NCBI RefSeq assembly: GCF_003569745.1
Contig: NZ_AP018498.1
Span: 372,001 to 436,000 of the forward strand
Direction: 5' to 3'
Length of the DNA stretch: 64,000 bases
DNA from: Altererythrobacter sp. B11
GTDB taxonomy: Bacteria > Pseudomonadota > Alphaproteobacteria > Sphingomonadales > Sphingomonadaceae
Part shown: positions 57,502 to 64,000 of the stretch, piece after piece
Layout: each line of letters starts with the position of its first letter
How positions within the stretch are numbered: position 1 is the first letter of the stretch
The notes under the pieces: generated by a model
What the model was told of the DNA's origin: nothing
Database searches by the model: none
What the model saw: the letters and a program-made list of their open reading frames with translations, nothing else
Program-made: the position numbers and the translations under genes

Positions 57502-59407
57502 CCTCCACCCCGGCGCTGTTGTGGCGCAGGGCGGCCAGCACCGTCTCGATGATCTGCGGCGCGTTGAGCCCCGCCTCGTCATACTGGCGTTCCGGCGTAT
57601 CATGATCCTGGAACAGGTCCGGCAGGCGCATGGTGCGGATCTTCAGGCCGCTGTCGATGAGCCCTTCGTCGCTCGCCAGCGTCAGCACATGGGCGCCGAG
57701 GCCGCCGATGCTGCCTTCCTCCAGCGTCACCACCACGTCGTGCGTGGCGATCAGCTTGCGGATCAGCGCGCTGTCCAGCGGCTTGGCGAAGCGGAGATCG
57801 GCGACGGTGGTCGGCAGCCCCTTCGCATCCAGCTGATCGGCGGCCTTGAGCGCTTCCGCCAGCCGCGTGCCCAGGCTGAGCAGCGCCACCTTGCTGCCCT
57901 GCCGGACGATCCGCCCCTTGCCGATCTGCAGCCGCTCCGGCACCTCCGGCAGCGGCACGCCAATGCCTGAACCGCGCGGATAGCGGAAGGCGATCGGGCC
58001 TTCGTCATGTTCCGCGGCGGTGTAGGTCATATGCACCAGCTCCGCCTCGTCCGCCGGGGCCATCACCACGAAATTCGGCAGCGTCGCCAGATAGGTGATG
58101 TCGAAGGAGCCGGCGTGCGTGGCGCCGTCCGCCCCCACCAGCCCGGCGCGGTCGATCGCGAAGCGGACCGGCAGGTTCTGGATCGCCACGTCATGGACCA
58201 CCTGGTCGAACGCGCGCTGCAGGAAAGTGGAATAGATCGCGCAGAAGGGCCGCATGCCCTGCGCCGCCAGGCCGGCCGCGAAGGTCACTGCGTGCTGTTC
58301 GGCAATGCCCACGTCGAAGGCGCGGGCGGGGTGCGCGCGCGTGAATTTGTCCACTCCGGTGCCGCCGGGCATGGCCGCGGTGATGGCGCAGATGCGCTGG
58401 TCGGTTTCCGCCAGCTTGGTCAGCGTTTCCCCGAACACGTTCTGATAGGCGGGCGGGCCCCCGGCGCTCTTCTTCTGCTCGCCGGTGATTACGTCGAACT
58501 TCTGGACGCCGTGATATTTGTCGGCGCTGTTTTCGGCGGGGGCATAGCCCTTGCCCTTCTGCGTCACGACATGGACCAGCACCGGGCCTTCTTCCGCATC
58601 GCGGACATTTTCCAGCACCGGGATCAGATGGTCCAGATTGTGCCCGTCGATCGGCCCAACGTAATAGAAGCCCAGTTCCTCGAACAGCGTGCCCCCGGTC
58701 ACCATGCCGCGGGTGAATTCCTCCGCCTTGCCGAGCGAGGTGTGCACCCGGCGGGAGAACTTGCGCGCCACCTTGGAGGCCAGACTGCGCAGGCCGAGAT
58801 ATTCGGAGGAGGACACGACCCGCGCGAGATAGGCCGACAGCCCGCCCACAGGCGGCGCGATCGACATGTCGTTGTCGTTGAGGATCACGACCAGGCGATT
58901 GCCCGCCTGTTCGGCATTGTTCATCGCCTCATAGGCCATGCCGGCGCTCATCGCGCCGTCGCCGATCACCGCAATCGCCTTGCCCGGCGCGCAATTGAGC
59001 TTGTTGGCCACGGCGAAGCCCAGGCCGGCCGAAATCGAGGTGGAGGAATGCGCCGCGCCGAACGGATCATATTCGCTTTCGCTGCGCTTGGTGAAGCCGG
59101 AAAGTCCCCCGCCCTGCCGCAGTGTGCGGATGCGATCGCGCCGCCCGGTGAGGATCTTGTGCGGATAGGCCTGGTGGCCGACGTCCCAGATCAGCCGGTC
59201 ATCCGGCGTGTTGAACACGTAATGGAGCGCAACCGTCAGCTCCACCACGCCGAGACCGGAACCGAGATGGCCGCCGGTGGAGCCCACCGCATCGATCATT
59301 TCGGCGCGCAATTCGTCTGCCAGCTGGCGCAGGCGCTGCGGTTCCAGCTTGCGCAGGTCGCGCGGCGTATCGACTGTATCGAGGAGGGGCGTTTCGGGCC
59401 GAGGCAT
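57488..59407 (-). CDS. dxs: 1-deoxy-D-xylulose-5-phosphate synthase
   Basis: The 639-aa thiamine diphosphate enzyme condenses pyruvate and glyceraldehyde 3-phosphate in the MEP isoprenoid pathway. The ThDP-binding motif is [20 protein letters not shown] (about residue 150) with [10 protein letters not shown]. The catalytic glutamate lies in [16 protein letters not shown] (about 370); [20 protein letters not shown] and [14 protein letters not shown] are typical. The length is normal. It is convergent with the secreted FKBP gene and is preceded by a Fur-family regulator on the same side of the map. Confidence 0.97.
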   Translation of the reverse strand: MPRPETPLLDTVDTPRDLRKLEPQRLRQLADELRAEMIDAVGSTGGHLGSGLGVVELTVALHYVFNTPDDRLIWDVGHQAYPHKILTGRRDRIRTLRQGGGLSGFTKRSESEYDPFGAAHSSTSISAGLGFAVANKLNCAPGKAIAVIGDGAMSAGMAYEAMNNAEQAGNRLVVILNDNDMSIAPPVGGLSAYLARVVSSSEYLGLRSLASKVARKFSRRVHTSLGKAEEFTRGMVTGGTLFEELGFYYVGPIDGHNLDHLIPVLENVRDAEEGPVLVHVVTQKGKGYAPAENSADKYHGVQKFDVITGEQKKSAGGPPAYQNVFGETLTKLAETDQRICAITAAMPGGTGVDKFTRAHPARAFDVGIAEQHAVTFAAGLAAQGMRPFCAIYSTFLQRAFDQVVHDVAIQNLPVRFAIDRAGLVGADGATHAGSFDITYLATLPNFVVMAPADEAELVHMTYTAAEHDEGPIAFRYPRGSGIGVPLPEVPERLQIGKGRIVRQGSKVALLSLGTRLAEALKAADQLDAKGLPTTVADLRFAKPLDSALIRKLIATHDVVVTLEEGSIGGLGAHVLTLASDEGLIDSGLKIRTMRLPDLFQDHDTPERQYDEAGLNAPQIIETVLAALRHNSAGVEEARA

Positions 59408-59463
59408 AATCCTGCTGCCTTACACAGCCGCGCAGGGTCTGTCGATGAACGAGGTCGCGCGCC

Positions 59464-59928
59464 TTAACCCGCGCAATCGTTGCACAATCCGCGCAGTTCC
59501 ACCACCGGGCGCACATCGGCGAAGCCGGCCTCCTGCCCGGCGGCGCGCAATGCGCCGGTCAGGCGATCGTCATCCAGATGGGTGGCGCTGCCGCAATCGT
59601 CGCAGATCAGGAATATGCAATCGTGGCGGCAACCCGGATGGGTGTTGGCAAGATAGGCATTGGCGCTTTCGATCCGGTTCGCCAGATTGTTGCGCACGAA
59701 CAGATCGAGAATACGATAAACGCTGTTGGCCGCCACGCGCTTGCCGCGCCTGTTGCCGACCTTTTCGGCGATGTCATAGGCGGAGGCGGGCCGATCCTCT
59801 TCCGCCAGCGCCTGGAACACATCGGCGCGCATGGCAGTCCATTGCTCGCCCGCATGGGTCAGTACGCTCTGCGCTTCTTCGATCAGCTGCGCGCCGGAAT
59901 GTTCGTGATGCTTATGCCCTGCCATCAC
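59464..59928 (-). CDS. Fur family transcriptional regulator, Zur-like
   Basis: The 154-aa protein has the Fur winged helix (residues 15-90; LTHAGEQWTAMRADVFQAL, ASAYDIAEKVG, NSVYRILDLFVRNNLANRIE) and metal motifs HPGCRHDCIFLICDDCG (about 97-113) and the C-terminal LCNDC. The paired CxxC and His-rich N-terminus (GHKHHEHSG) suggest zinc sensing, closer to Zur than Fur. It would repress zinc-uptake genes with Zn bound; none are in the window. It sits 56 bp from dxs. ATG 59925 is an alternative start three bases downstream. Confidence 0.9.
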   Translation of the reverse strand: MMAGHKHHEHSGAQLIEEAQSVLTHAGEQWTAMRADVFQALAEEDRPASAYDIAEKVGNRRGKRVAANSVYRILDLFVRNNLANRIESANAYLANTHPGCRHDCIFLICDDCGSATHLDDDRLTGALRAAGQEAGFADVRPVVELRGLCNDCAG

Positions 59929-59983
59929 GCCAATATAGGCCTACGCGCCGCGCGGGACAATCGAGCGGTCGGCCGGCGGATGA

Positions 59984-60661
59984 TCAGCCGGCCTGGAAGC
60001 TGGCGCTGTAAAGCGAAGGATACATCTGCTTGAGCGCGACCACCTTGGGCGCATCCCACCGGCGAATGTAGGGATGGTTGGGGTTCTTCTCCGCGAAATC
60101 CTGATGATAGGCTTCGGCCGGATAGAACTTCTTCGGCGCTTCGATCCGAACCACGATCGGGCTGGACCACACGCCGCTCTTCGCCATCTGCGCAAGGTAA
60201 TCCTTCGCCACCTCGCTCTGTTCCTTGTTCAGCGGAACCAGCGCGGCGCGATATTGCGTGCCCGAATCCGGCCCCTGCCGGTTCTTGAGCGTGGGATCGG
60301 CCACGACCGAGAAGAACACCTGCAGCAGCTGGTCATAGCGGACCACGGAGGGGTCATAGACGACCTTCACGGATTCGGCGTGGCCGGTGCGCCCCGTCGA
60401 TACCGTCTCGTAATTCGCGGTGTCGGCGGCGCCGCCGTGATAGCCGGAAACGGCGCTTTTCACGCCCTTAAGGTGGCTGAACACAGCCTCCACGCCCCAG
60501 AAGCACCCGCCGGAGAAGATCGCAGTTTTCAGCCCCTTGCCTTCATTCGCCTTCACGGTCGCGACCGGTGCATCGAACGCGCCTTCGGCGGCGAGCGCGG
60601 GGGCCTGCAGGGCGACGACAGCCATTGCCCCCGCGGCGAGAAGGGAAAGGGCGCGCCTCAT
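59984..60661 (-). CDS. msrA: Peptide-methionine (S)-S-oxide reductase, exported
   Basis: The 225-aa MsrA has a signal peptide (MRRALSLLAAGAMAVVALQA, cut after ALA) and the catalytic motif AIFSGGCFWGVEAVF (Cys about 54). YHGGAADTANYETVSTGRTG and PEAYHQDF-type EAYHQDFAEKNPNHPYI are present. There is no C-terminal cysteine pair, so an external reductant would be needed. It complements the exported MsrB in this window. ATG 60661 overlaps the TGA of a 33-aa upstream ORF (ATGA), indicating translational coupling. Confidence 0.95.
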   Translation of the reverse strand: MRRALSLLAAGAMAVVALQAPALAAEGAFDAPVATVKANEGKGLKTAIFSGGCFWGVEAVFSHLKGVKSAVSGYHGGAADTANYETVSTGRTGHAESVKVVYDPSVVRYDQLLQVFFSVVADPTLKNRQGPDSGTQYRAALVPLNKEQSEVAKDYLAQMAKSGVWSSPIVVRIEAPKKFYPAEAYHQDFAEKNPNHPYIRRWDAPKVVALKQMYPSLYSASFQAG

Positions 60662-60759
60662 GCTACCAGCTGCGGCACGATTTTTACGGCCAGCACTGCC
60701 GCAGTGATACCGAAGCCCAGAAAAAAGGCGCGGAAAAGGTCGGGCTTGAACAGGTCCAT
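60658..60759 (-). CDS. 33-aa single-pass membrane peptide coupled to msrA
   Basis: The ORF from ATG 60759 to TGA 60658 encodes a 33-residue peptide with a basic/acidic head (MDLFKPDLFRAFF) and a hydrophobic helix (LGFGITAAVLAVKIVPQLVA). Its stop overlaps the msrA start by four bases, as in translationally coupled operons. No Shine-Dalgarno is evident. I do not recognise the family. It may be an inner-membrane peptide aiding MsrA export or electron supply, which is inference. Confidence 0.55.
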   Translation of the reverse strand: MDLFKPDLFRAFFLGFGITAAVLAVKIVPQLVA

Positions 60760-60960
60760 GGCGGGGGACTTTCGCTTCGCTTGCTACGTGAGCCATCGGT
60801 CCTACTCCCTGCCGGATTGCAAAGCGGTGAACGCGCTGTCTCTGCTTCATTCAGCCGGCATATGGTTGTGCGGACCGGCCCAACCCAAGAGAAGGTGGGT
60901 CGAGCCGTTCTGTATGAGCGGTGAGTGGAGCTGGGGCTGTTGCGAATGGCCCGCGCCCAC

Positions 60961-60988
60961 TGGATTCCCGCCTGCGAAGGAATGACGA
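60961..60988 (+). repeat. Dispersed repeat type 1, copy A
   Basis: TGGATTCCCGCCTGC, then GAAGGAATGACGA. It differs from copy B (61339-61366) at two or three central positions, which weakens the internal TTCC...GGAA hairpin. The unit is of the kind found scattered between genes in many proteobacterial genomes. Confidence 0.7.
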
Positions 60989-61040
60989 AGGGGGGCGCTC
61001 GCTTCCATCAGACCGCCGGGCCGGCGACTTCCCCACCAAG

Positions 61041-61070
61041 CCCGCTCGTCCTGAGCCTGTCGAAGGACGC
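61041..61070 (+). repeat. Dispersed repeat type 2, copy A
   Basis: CCCGCTCGTCCTGAGCCTGT followed by CGAAGGACGC. It contains the short inverted repeat GTCCT/AGGAC and is identical over about 30 bases to copy B at 61394-61423. This unit is familiar from intergenic regions of Sphingomonadales. Confidence 0.8.
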
Positions 61071-61338
61071 GCTCGGCCACTGCGGTATCACACCCCAACC
61101 CGTCACCCCGGGTTTGACCAAGGTCCCCCGCACCCTGTGCGTTTCCTACGCACCGCCAAAGAGCTACCGCCGACGCGCTCTTTGCACCGTCAATCCTCGC
61201 AAAATGCGCCATCGCGCGGCGCTTTCAGACGTGCTGTTGGAAAGCCCCGTTTTCCGCCAATGAACCCTGTTCCACGGCGTTCCAAGCGTTGCTCACGCAC
61301 GACGAACCGAGTGGCCGCAGGACTGTGCCCTGCCCGCC

Positions 61339-61366
61339 TGGATTCCCGCCTGCGCGGGAATGACGA
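61339..61366 (+). repeat. Dispersed repeat type 1, copy B
   Basis: TGGATTCCCGCCTGCGCGGG followed by AATGACGA. The core TTCCCGC-CTGC-GCGGGAA is a perfect 7-bp hairpin. It is about 75 bp from the purH stop, downstream of that gene. Confidence 0.8.
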
Positions 61367-61393
61367 GGGGGGGGGCGCCCCTCGGCCACCACC

Positions 61394-61423
61394 CCCGCTC
61401 GTCCTGAGCCTGTCGAAGGACGC
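61394..61423 (+). repeat. Dispersed repeat type 2, copy B
   Basis: Same sequence as copy A (61041-61070). It ends 20 bp from the purH stop codon and so lies at the 3' end of the purH transcript, where repeats of this kind can protect or end mRNA. Confidence 0.8.
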
Positions 61424-61442
61424 GCGAGCCCTTCCCCGGCGA

Positions 61443-63065
61443 TCAGTGCCGGAAGTGGCGCATCCCGGTGAACACCATGGCGATGCCGGCCGCATCTGCC
61501 GCCGTGATCACCTCTTCGTCGCGCATGGCCCCGCCCGGCTGAATCACAGCCGTGGCGCCGGCGGCGATGGCCGCTTCCAGCCCGTCGGCGAAGGGCAGGA
61601 AGGCGTCGCTTGCCATGGCGCTGCCCTGCGTGCGTGGCTGGGGCCAACCGGCGGCTTCGGCCGCTTCCTTCGCGCGGATCGCGGCGATGCGGGCGCTGTC
61701 CCGCCGGTTCATCTGCCCGGCGCCGATCCCCGCCGTCGCGCCATCCCGCGCAAAGACGATGGCGTTGGATTTGACATGGCGCGCAACGGTCCAGGCGAAC
61801 AGGCAGTCGGCCAGTTCCTGCGGCGTCGGCTCGCGCTTCGTCACCACCTTCAGATCCTGCGGCGAAACCGCCCCATTGTCGCGGCTCTGCACCAGCAGCC
61901 CGCCCGCGATGGTCTTGAGTTGCAGGCCCGGGCGGCGCGGATTGGGCAGATCCTCCACCAGCAGCAGGCGCAGGTTCTTCTTCGCGGCAAAGGCGGCGCG
62001 AGCCGCGTCATCCGCGCCGGGCGCGATCACGACTTCGGTGAAGATCTCGCAGATGGCGGCGGCCGTTTCACCGTCCAGCGGCCGGTTGACCGCCACGATG
62101 CCGCCGAAGGCGGAAACGGCATCGCAGGCGAGCGCTTCCTGCCATGCCCCGAGCAGCGTCGGCGCCTGAGCGACGCCGCAGGGATTGGCGTGCTTCACGA
62201 TCACCACCGCCGGATCGCCGCCGGCAAATTCCGCCACCAGTTCCAGCGCGGCATCGGCATCGTTGTAATTGTTGTAGCTCAGTTCCTTGCCCTGCAGCTG
62301 CACGGCCTGCGGAATGCCGCGCGTGGCTACGGACTGACCGGTGTAGATTGCCGCCGCCTGATGCGGATTCTCGCCATAGCGCAGCTCCGCCTCGCGGCGG
62401 AAAGCCAGCGGCATGGTTTCCGGGAAAGGCGTCGCCCCCAGCGCATCCGGCCCCAGCGGGTTGGCATAGGCATCGCCCCAGGCGAACCAGTTGGCGATCG
62501 CCGCATCATAGCTCGCCGTGCGGGCGAAGGCCTTGGCCGCCATGCGGATGCGGAAGGCGCGGGTGGTGGCGCCATCATTCTCCGCCAGTTCCTCCAGCAG
62601 CGCCGGATAGTCCGCCGGATCGGCGATGATCGTCACGCTGCCGTGGTTCTTGGAGGCGGAACGGATCATCGCCGGGCCGCCGATATCGATATTCTCGATG
62701 ATCTCCTCACGCCCGGCGCCGCGCGCCACGGTCTGCTCGAACGGGTAGAGATTGCAGATCAGCAGGTCGATCGGCTTGATGTCATGCGCATCCATCGCCG
62801 CCAAATGATCGGCATCGTCGCGGATGGCCAGGAGGCCGCCGTGGATGGCGGGGTGCAGCGTCTTCACGCGGCCATCCATCATCTCGGGAAAGCCAGTGGC
62901 GTCCGACACGTCGCTGACGTCCAGCCCGGCATCTCGCAGCGCCCGGGCCGTGCCGCCGGTGGAGACGAGTTCCACGCCGCCCTTCGCCAGCCGCGAGGCC
63001 AGTTCGACCACGCCGCTCTTGTCGGACACTGAAATCAGCGCCCGCCGGATGGCCACCTCACCCAT
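61443..63065 (-). CDS. purH: Bifunctional AICAR transformylase / IMP cyclohydrolase
   Basis: The 540-aa enzyme carries out the last two steps of IMP synthesis. The N-terminal MGS-like cyclohydrolase domain (residues 1-200) begins [20 protein letters not shown] with [10 protein letters not shown]; the C-terminal transformylase domain contains [13 protein letters not shown] (about 225), [15 protein letters not shown] (about 280, catalytic Lys-His) and [17 protein letters not shown]. The length is typical. It follows a heparinase-like gene by six bases on the same strand and ends in a repeat-rich gap. Confidence 0.97.
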   Translation of the reverse strand: MGEVAIRRALISVSDKSGVVELASRLAKGGVELVSTGGTARALRDAGLDVSDVSDATGFPEMMDGRVKTLHPAIHGGLLAIRDDADHLAAMDAHDIKPIDLLICNLYPFEQTVARGAGREEIIENIDIGGPAMIRSASKNHGSVTIIADPADYPALLEELAENDGATTRAFRIRMAAKAFARTASYDAAIANWFAWGDAYANPLGPDALGATPFPETMPLAFRREAELRYGENPHQAAAIYTGQSVATRGIPQAVQLQGKELSYNNYNDADAALELVAEFAGGDPAVVIVKHANPCGVAQAPTLLGAWQEALACDAVSAFGGIVAVNRPLDGETAAAICEIFTEVVIAPGADDAARAAFAAKKNLRLLLVEDLPNPRRPGLQLKTIAGGLLVQSRDNGAVSPQDLKVVTKREPTPQELADCLFAWTVARHVKSNAIVFARDGATAGIGAGQMNRRDSARIAAIRAKEAAEAAGWPQPRTQGSAMASDAFLPFADGLEAAIAAGATAVIQPGGAMRDEEVITAADAAGIAMVFTGMRHFRH

Positions 63066-63071
63066 TGCTGC

Positions 63072-64000
63072 TTACCTCATCTTCTTCAAAAGCCAGGAGA
63101 AATTGCCGCCCCCACGAGAGAGCAGGCCTTGCAGCACCAGTTGCTGCGTGGGATGTGGACGGCCTTCGCCGTCCACCCAGATGCTTTCATCCACTTCCAG
63201 CGTGCCTTCGCCGGTGACGAATTGCCAGAAGCTGCCATCGGGCAGCGCAAGGCTGGCCCCGCGCTTGTTCTCGGCCAGCGAGATATCGATACCCTGCCCG
63301 AGATGGAAGCGGATGGCGAAGGCGATCTTGCCGCGCTTGCCCTTGCGGCCCGAGGGAAGCAGCAGGTCTTCTCCGCGCAATTCGGTGCCGTCGTCGCGCA
63401 GCAGCAGGATGCGCCGGTGGATCAGGCCGAAGCGCCCGGCATAGCCATCGTGACTGGCTTCCAGCCGCGTGGCGCTGCCGCCCTTGTCGAAGGTGACCAT
63501 GCGCCGGTCCACCTCCACCTCGCCCACGCCGGCACCAAGCTTGCCATTGATGAGCACGGCGGTGGAATTGGCATCGCCCAGCACCAGCGTGGAGTGGGCG
63601 GCGGTGGCGCGCAGGCCCTGCTCGATCCGCACCGGCACCAGCCCGCCGGCGAACGCCGCGCCGCCGCAATTGACGATCAGGCGGTGATCGCCGTGGGAAA
63701 ATTCGAACGCCAGCGTGGAAGCGCAGCCATGGCGGGCGTGGCGCGCCAGCGGCGGCGGGGCGGCGTCGAAATGCAGCACGCTGCGGCCGGCGGAGACGCG
63801 CTGATAGCCCCATTGTCGCGCATCGCGCAGCGGCCGCGTGCGCACCCCGCTCGCCGCCACCAGAGCCGCAATCCGCTCTGCCGGAACGGCCCCGGCGCCC
63901 TGCCAATTGCCCAGCCCGCCATCGGCATGGGTGAGGCCCAGCAGCGGCGGAACCAGCATCTGCAGCATTCCGTCTATCGCCTGCGGCGGATCGCGGCGGG
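63072..64000 (-). CDS. Heparinase II/III family protein, 5' end outside window
   Basis: The visible 308 C-terminal residues stay in frame to the window edge (DPPQAIDGMLQMLVPPLLGL). The sequence matches the C-terminal half of bacterial heparinase II/III-like proteins: LTHADGGLGNWQG, then the beta-sheet domain with FDAAPPPLARHARHGCASTL, FEFSHGDHRLIVNCGG, HSTLVLGDANSTAVL and SHDGYAGRFGLIHRR. The N-terminal alpha/alpha-toroid with catalytic residues is outside. In sphingomonads the family is often next to purH. Whether it cleaves a glycosaminoglycan or another polyuronate is unknown. Confidence 0.87.
   Translation of the reverse strand, partial: RRDPPQAIDGMLQMLVPPLLGLTHADGGLGNWQGAGAVPAERIAALVAASGVRTRPLRDARQWGYQRVSAGRSVLHFDAAPPPLARHARHGCASTLAFEFSHGDHRLIVNCGGAAFAGGLVPVRIEQGLRATAAHSTLVLGDANSTAVLINGKLGAGVGEVEVDRRMVTFDKGGSATRLEASHDGYAGRFGLIHRRILLLRDDGTELRGEDLLLPSGRKGKRGKIAFAIRFHLGQGIDISLAENKRGASLALPDGSFWQFVTGEGTLEVDESIWVDGEGRPHPTQQLVLQGLLSRGGGNFSWLLKKMR

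Larger units (their letters stand above)
60760..61442. other. Repeat-rich intergenic region, 683 bp, no supported gene
   Basis: The gap between the msrA operon and purH contains no reading frame with a credible start, domain or codon pattern. It carries two copies each of two dispersed-repeat types, in the same order and orientation (60961-61070 and 61339-61424), plus a degenerate third type near 61103-61130 (CGTCACCCCGGGTTTGACC). The promoter for the 33-aa ORF and msrA should lie at its left end. Confidence 0.7.

Noticed and set aside
60847-61212. 121-codon frame in the repeat-rich gap
   Set aside because: Its translation includes the dispersed repeat unit and has no conserved domain; such frames arise from these repeats.
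60961-61424. Possible CRISPR array from repeated units
   Set aside because: Only two copies of each of two different units, with unequal spacing and no cas genes.

Overview
The window is a gene-dense, high-GC chromosomal segment from an alphaproteobacterium, most likely a member of the Sphingomonadales (Sphingomonadaceae or Erythrobacteraceae). This rests on protein families and gene neighbourhoods: exosortase-A-associated genes, a TorF-type porin, a 180-kDa-class NAD-glutamate dehydrogenase, the DUF3576-leuS-lptE-holA order, a LuxR-HTH/DUF4019 fusion and a CtrA-like box. The genus cannot be fixed from this sequence alone. I see no phage, transposase, integrase, CRISPR array or rRNA. There is one tRNA gene, tRNA-Leu(UAA).

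Layout. 1-3.3 kb: the 5' part of an exported M13 peptidase and an MsbA-like ABC exporter, both minus strand. 3.4-8.7 kb: intracellular PHB depolymerase, a divergent pair of exosortase-A-associated genes (O-ligase and glycosyltransferase, plus a newly noted 54-aa ORF overlapping the ligase) and an unrecognised two-TM protein. 8.9-18 kb: gltB-gltD, pfkB, a MarR regulator, ung and a short RNase D. 18-21.5 kb: lptC-lptA, then thrS preceded by a threonine-rich leader peptide. 21.5-27.6 kb: agmatine deiminase, glnE, a one-Cys Bcp peroxiredoxin, DUF455 and an M23 peptidase. 27.7-31.7 kb: galU, small regulators and small proteins, phbB and an outer-membrane-like protein. 32-39 kb: DUF3576-leuS-lptE-holA, then an alpha/beta hydrolase, a TPR protein and an LLM oxidoreductase. 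39-49 kb: NAD-GDH, a FAD reductase, queG, an ABC-2 exporter pair and msrB. 49-52.5 kb: two PilZ proteins, tRNA-Leu, a TorF porin, ihfB and a YtrA-type GntR regulator. 52.6-57.5 kb: a four-gene run of POT peptide transporter, two amidohydrolases and a secreted FKBP. 57.5-64 kb: dxs, a Fur/Zur-family regulator, msrA with an overlapping 33-aa membrane ORF, a 0.68-kb repeat-rich gap, purH and the 3' part of a heparinase-like gene.

How the genes connect. Nitrogen metabolism is prominent: GltBD assimilates ammonium, GlnE modifies glutamine synthetase, NAD-GDH oxidises glutamate and agmatine deiminase feeds polyamine metabolism. PHB turnover is represented by PhaZ and PhbB, which are not adjacent. 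Envelope biogenesis includes LptC, LptA, LptE, GalU, the exosortase-linked genes, the M23 peptidase and outer-membrane proteins. MsrA and MsrB both carry export signals and together would form an envelope methionine-repair pair.

The most interesting non-standard signals are the thrS leader (candidate peptide-dependent attenuation), the translationally coupled small ORFs next to msrA and the exosortase ligase, an apparent amidohydrolase pseudoenzyme paired with an intact paralogue, a CtrA-like box before a tandem-PilZ gene, and a cluster of dispersed-repeat copies beside purH.
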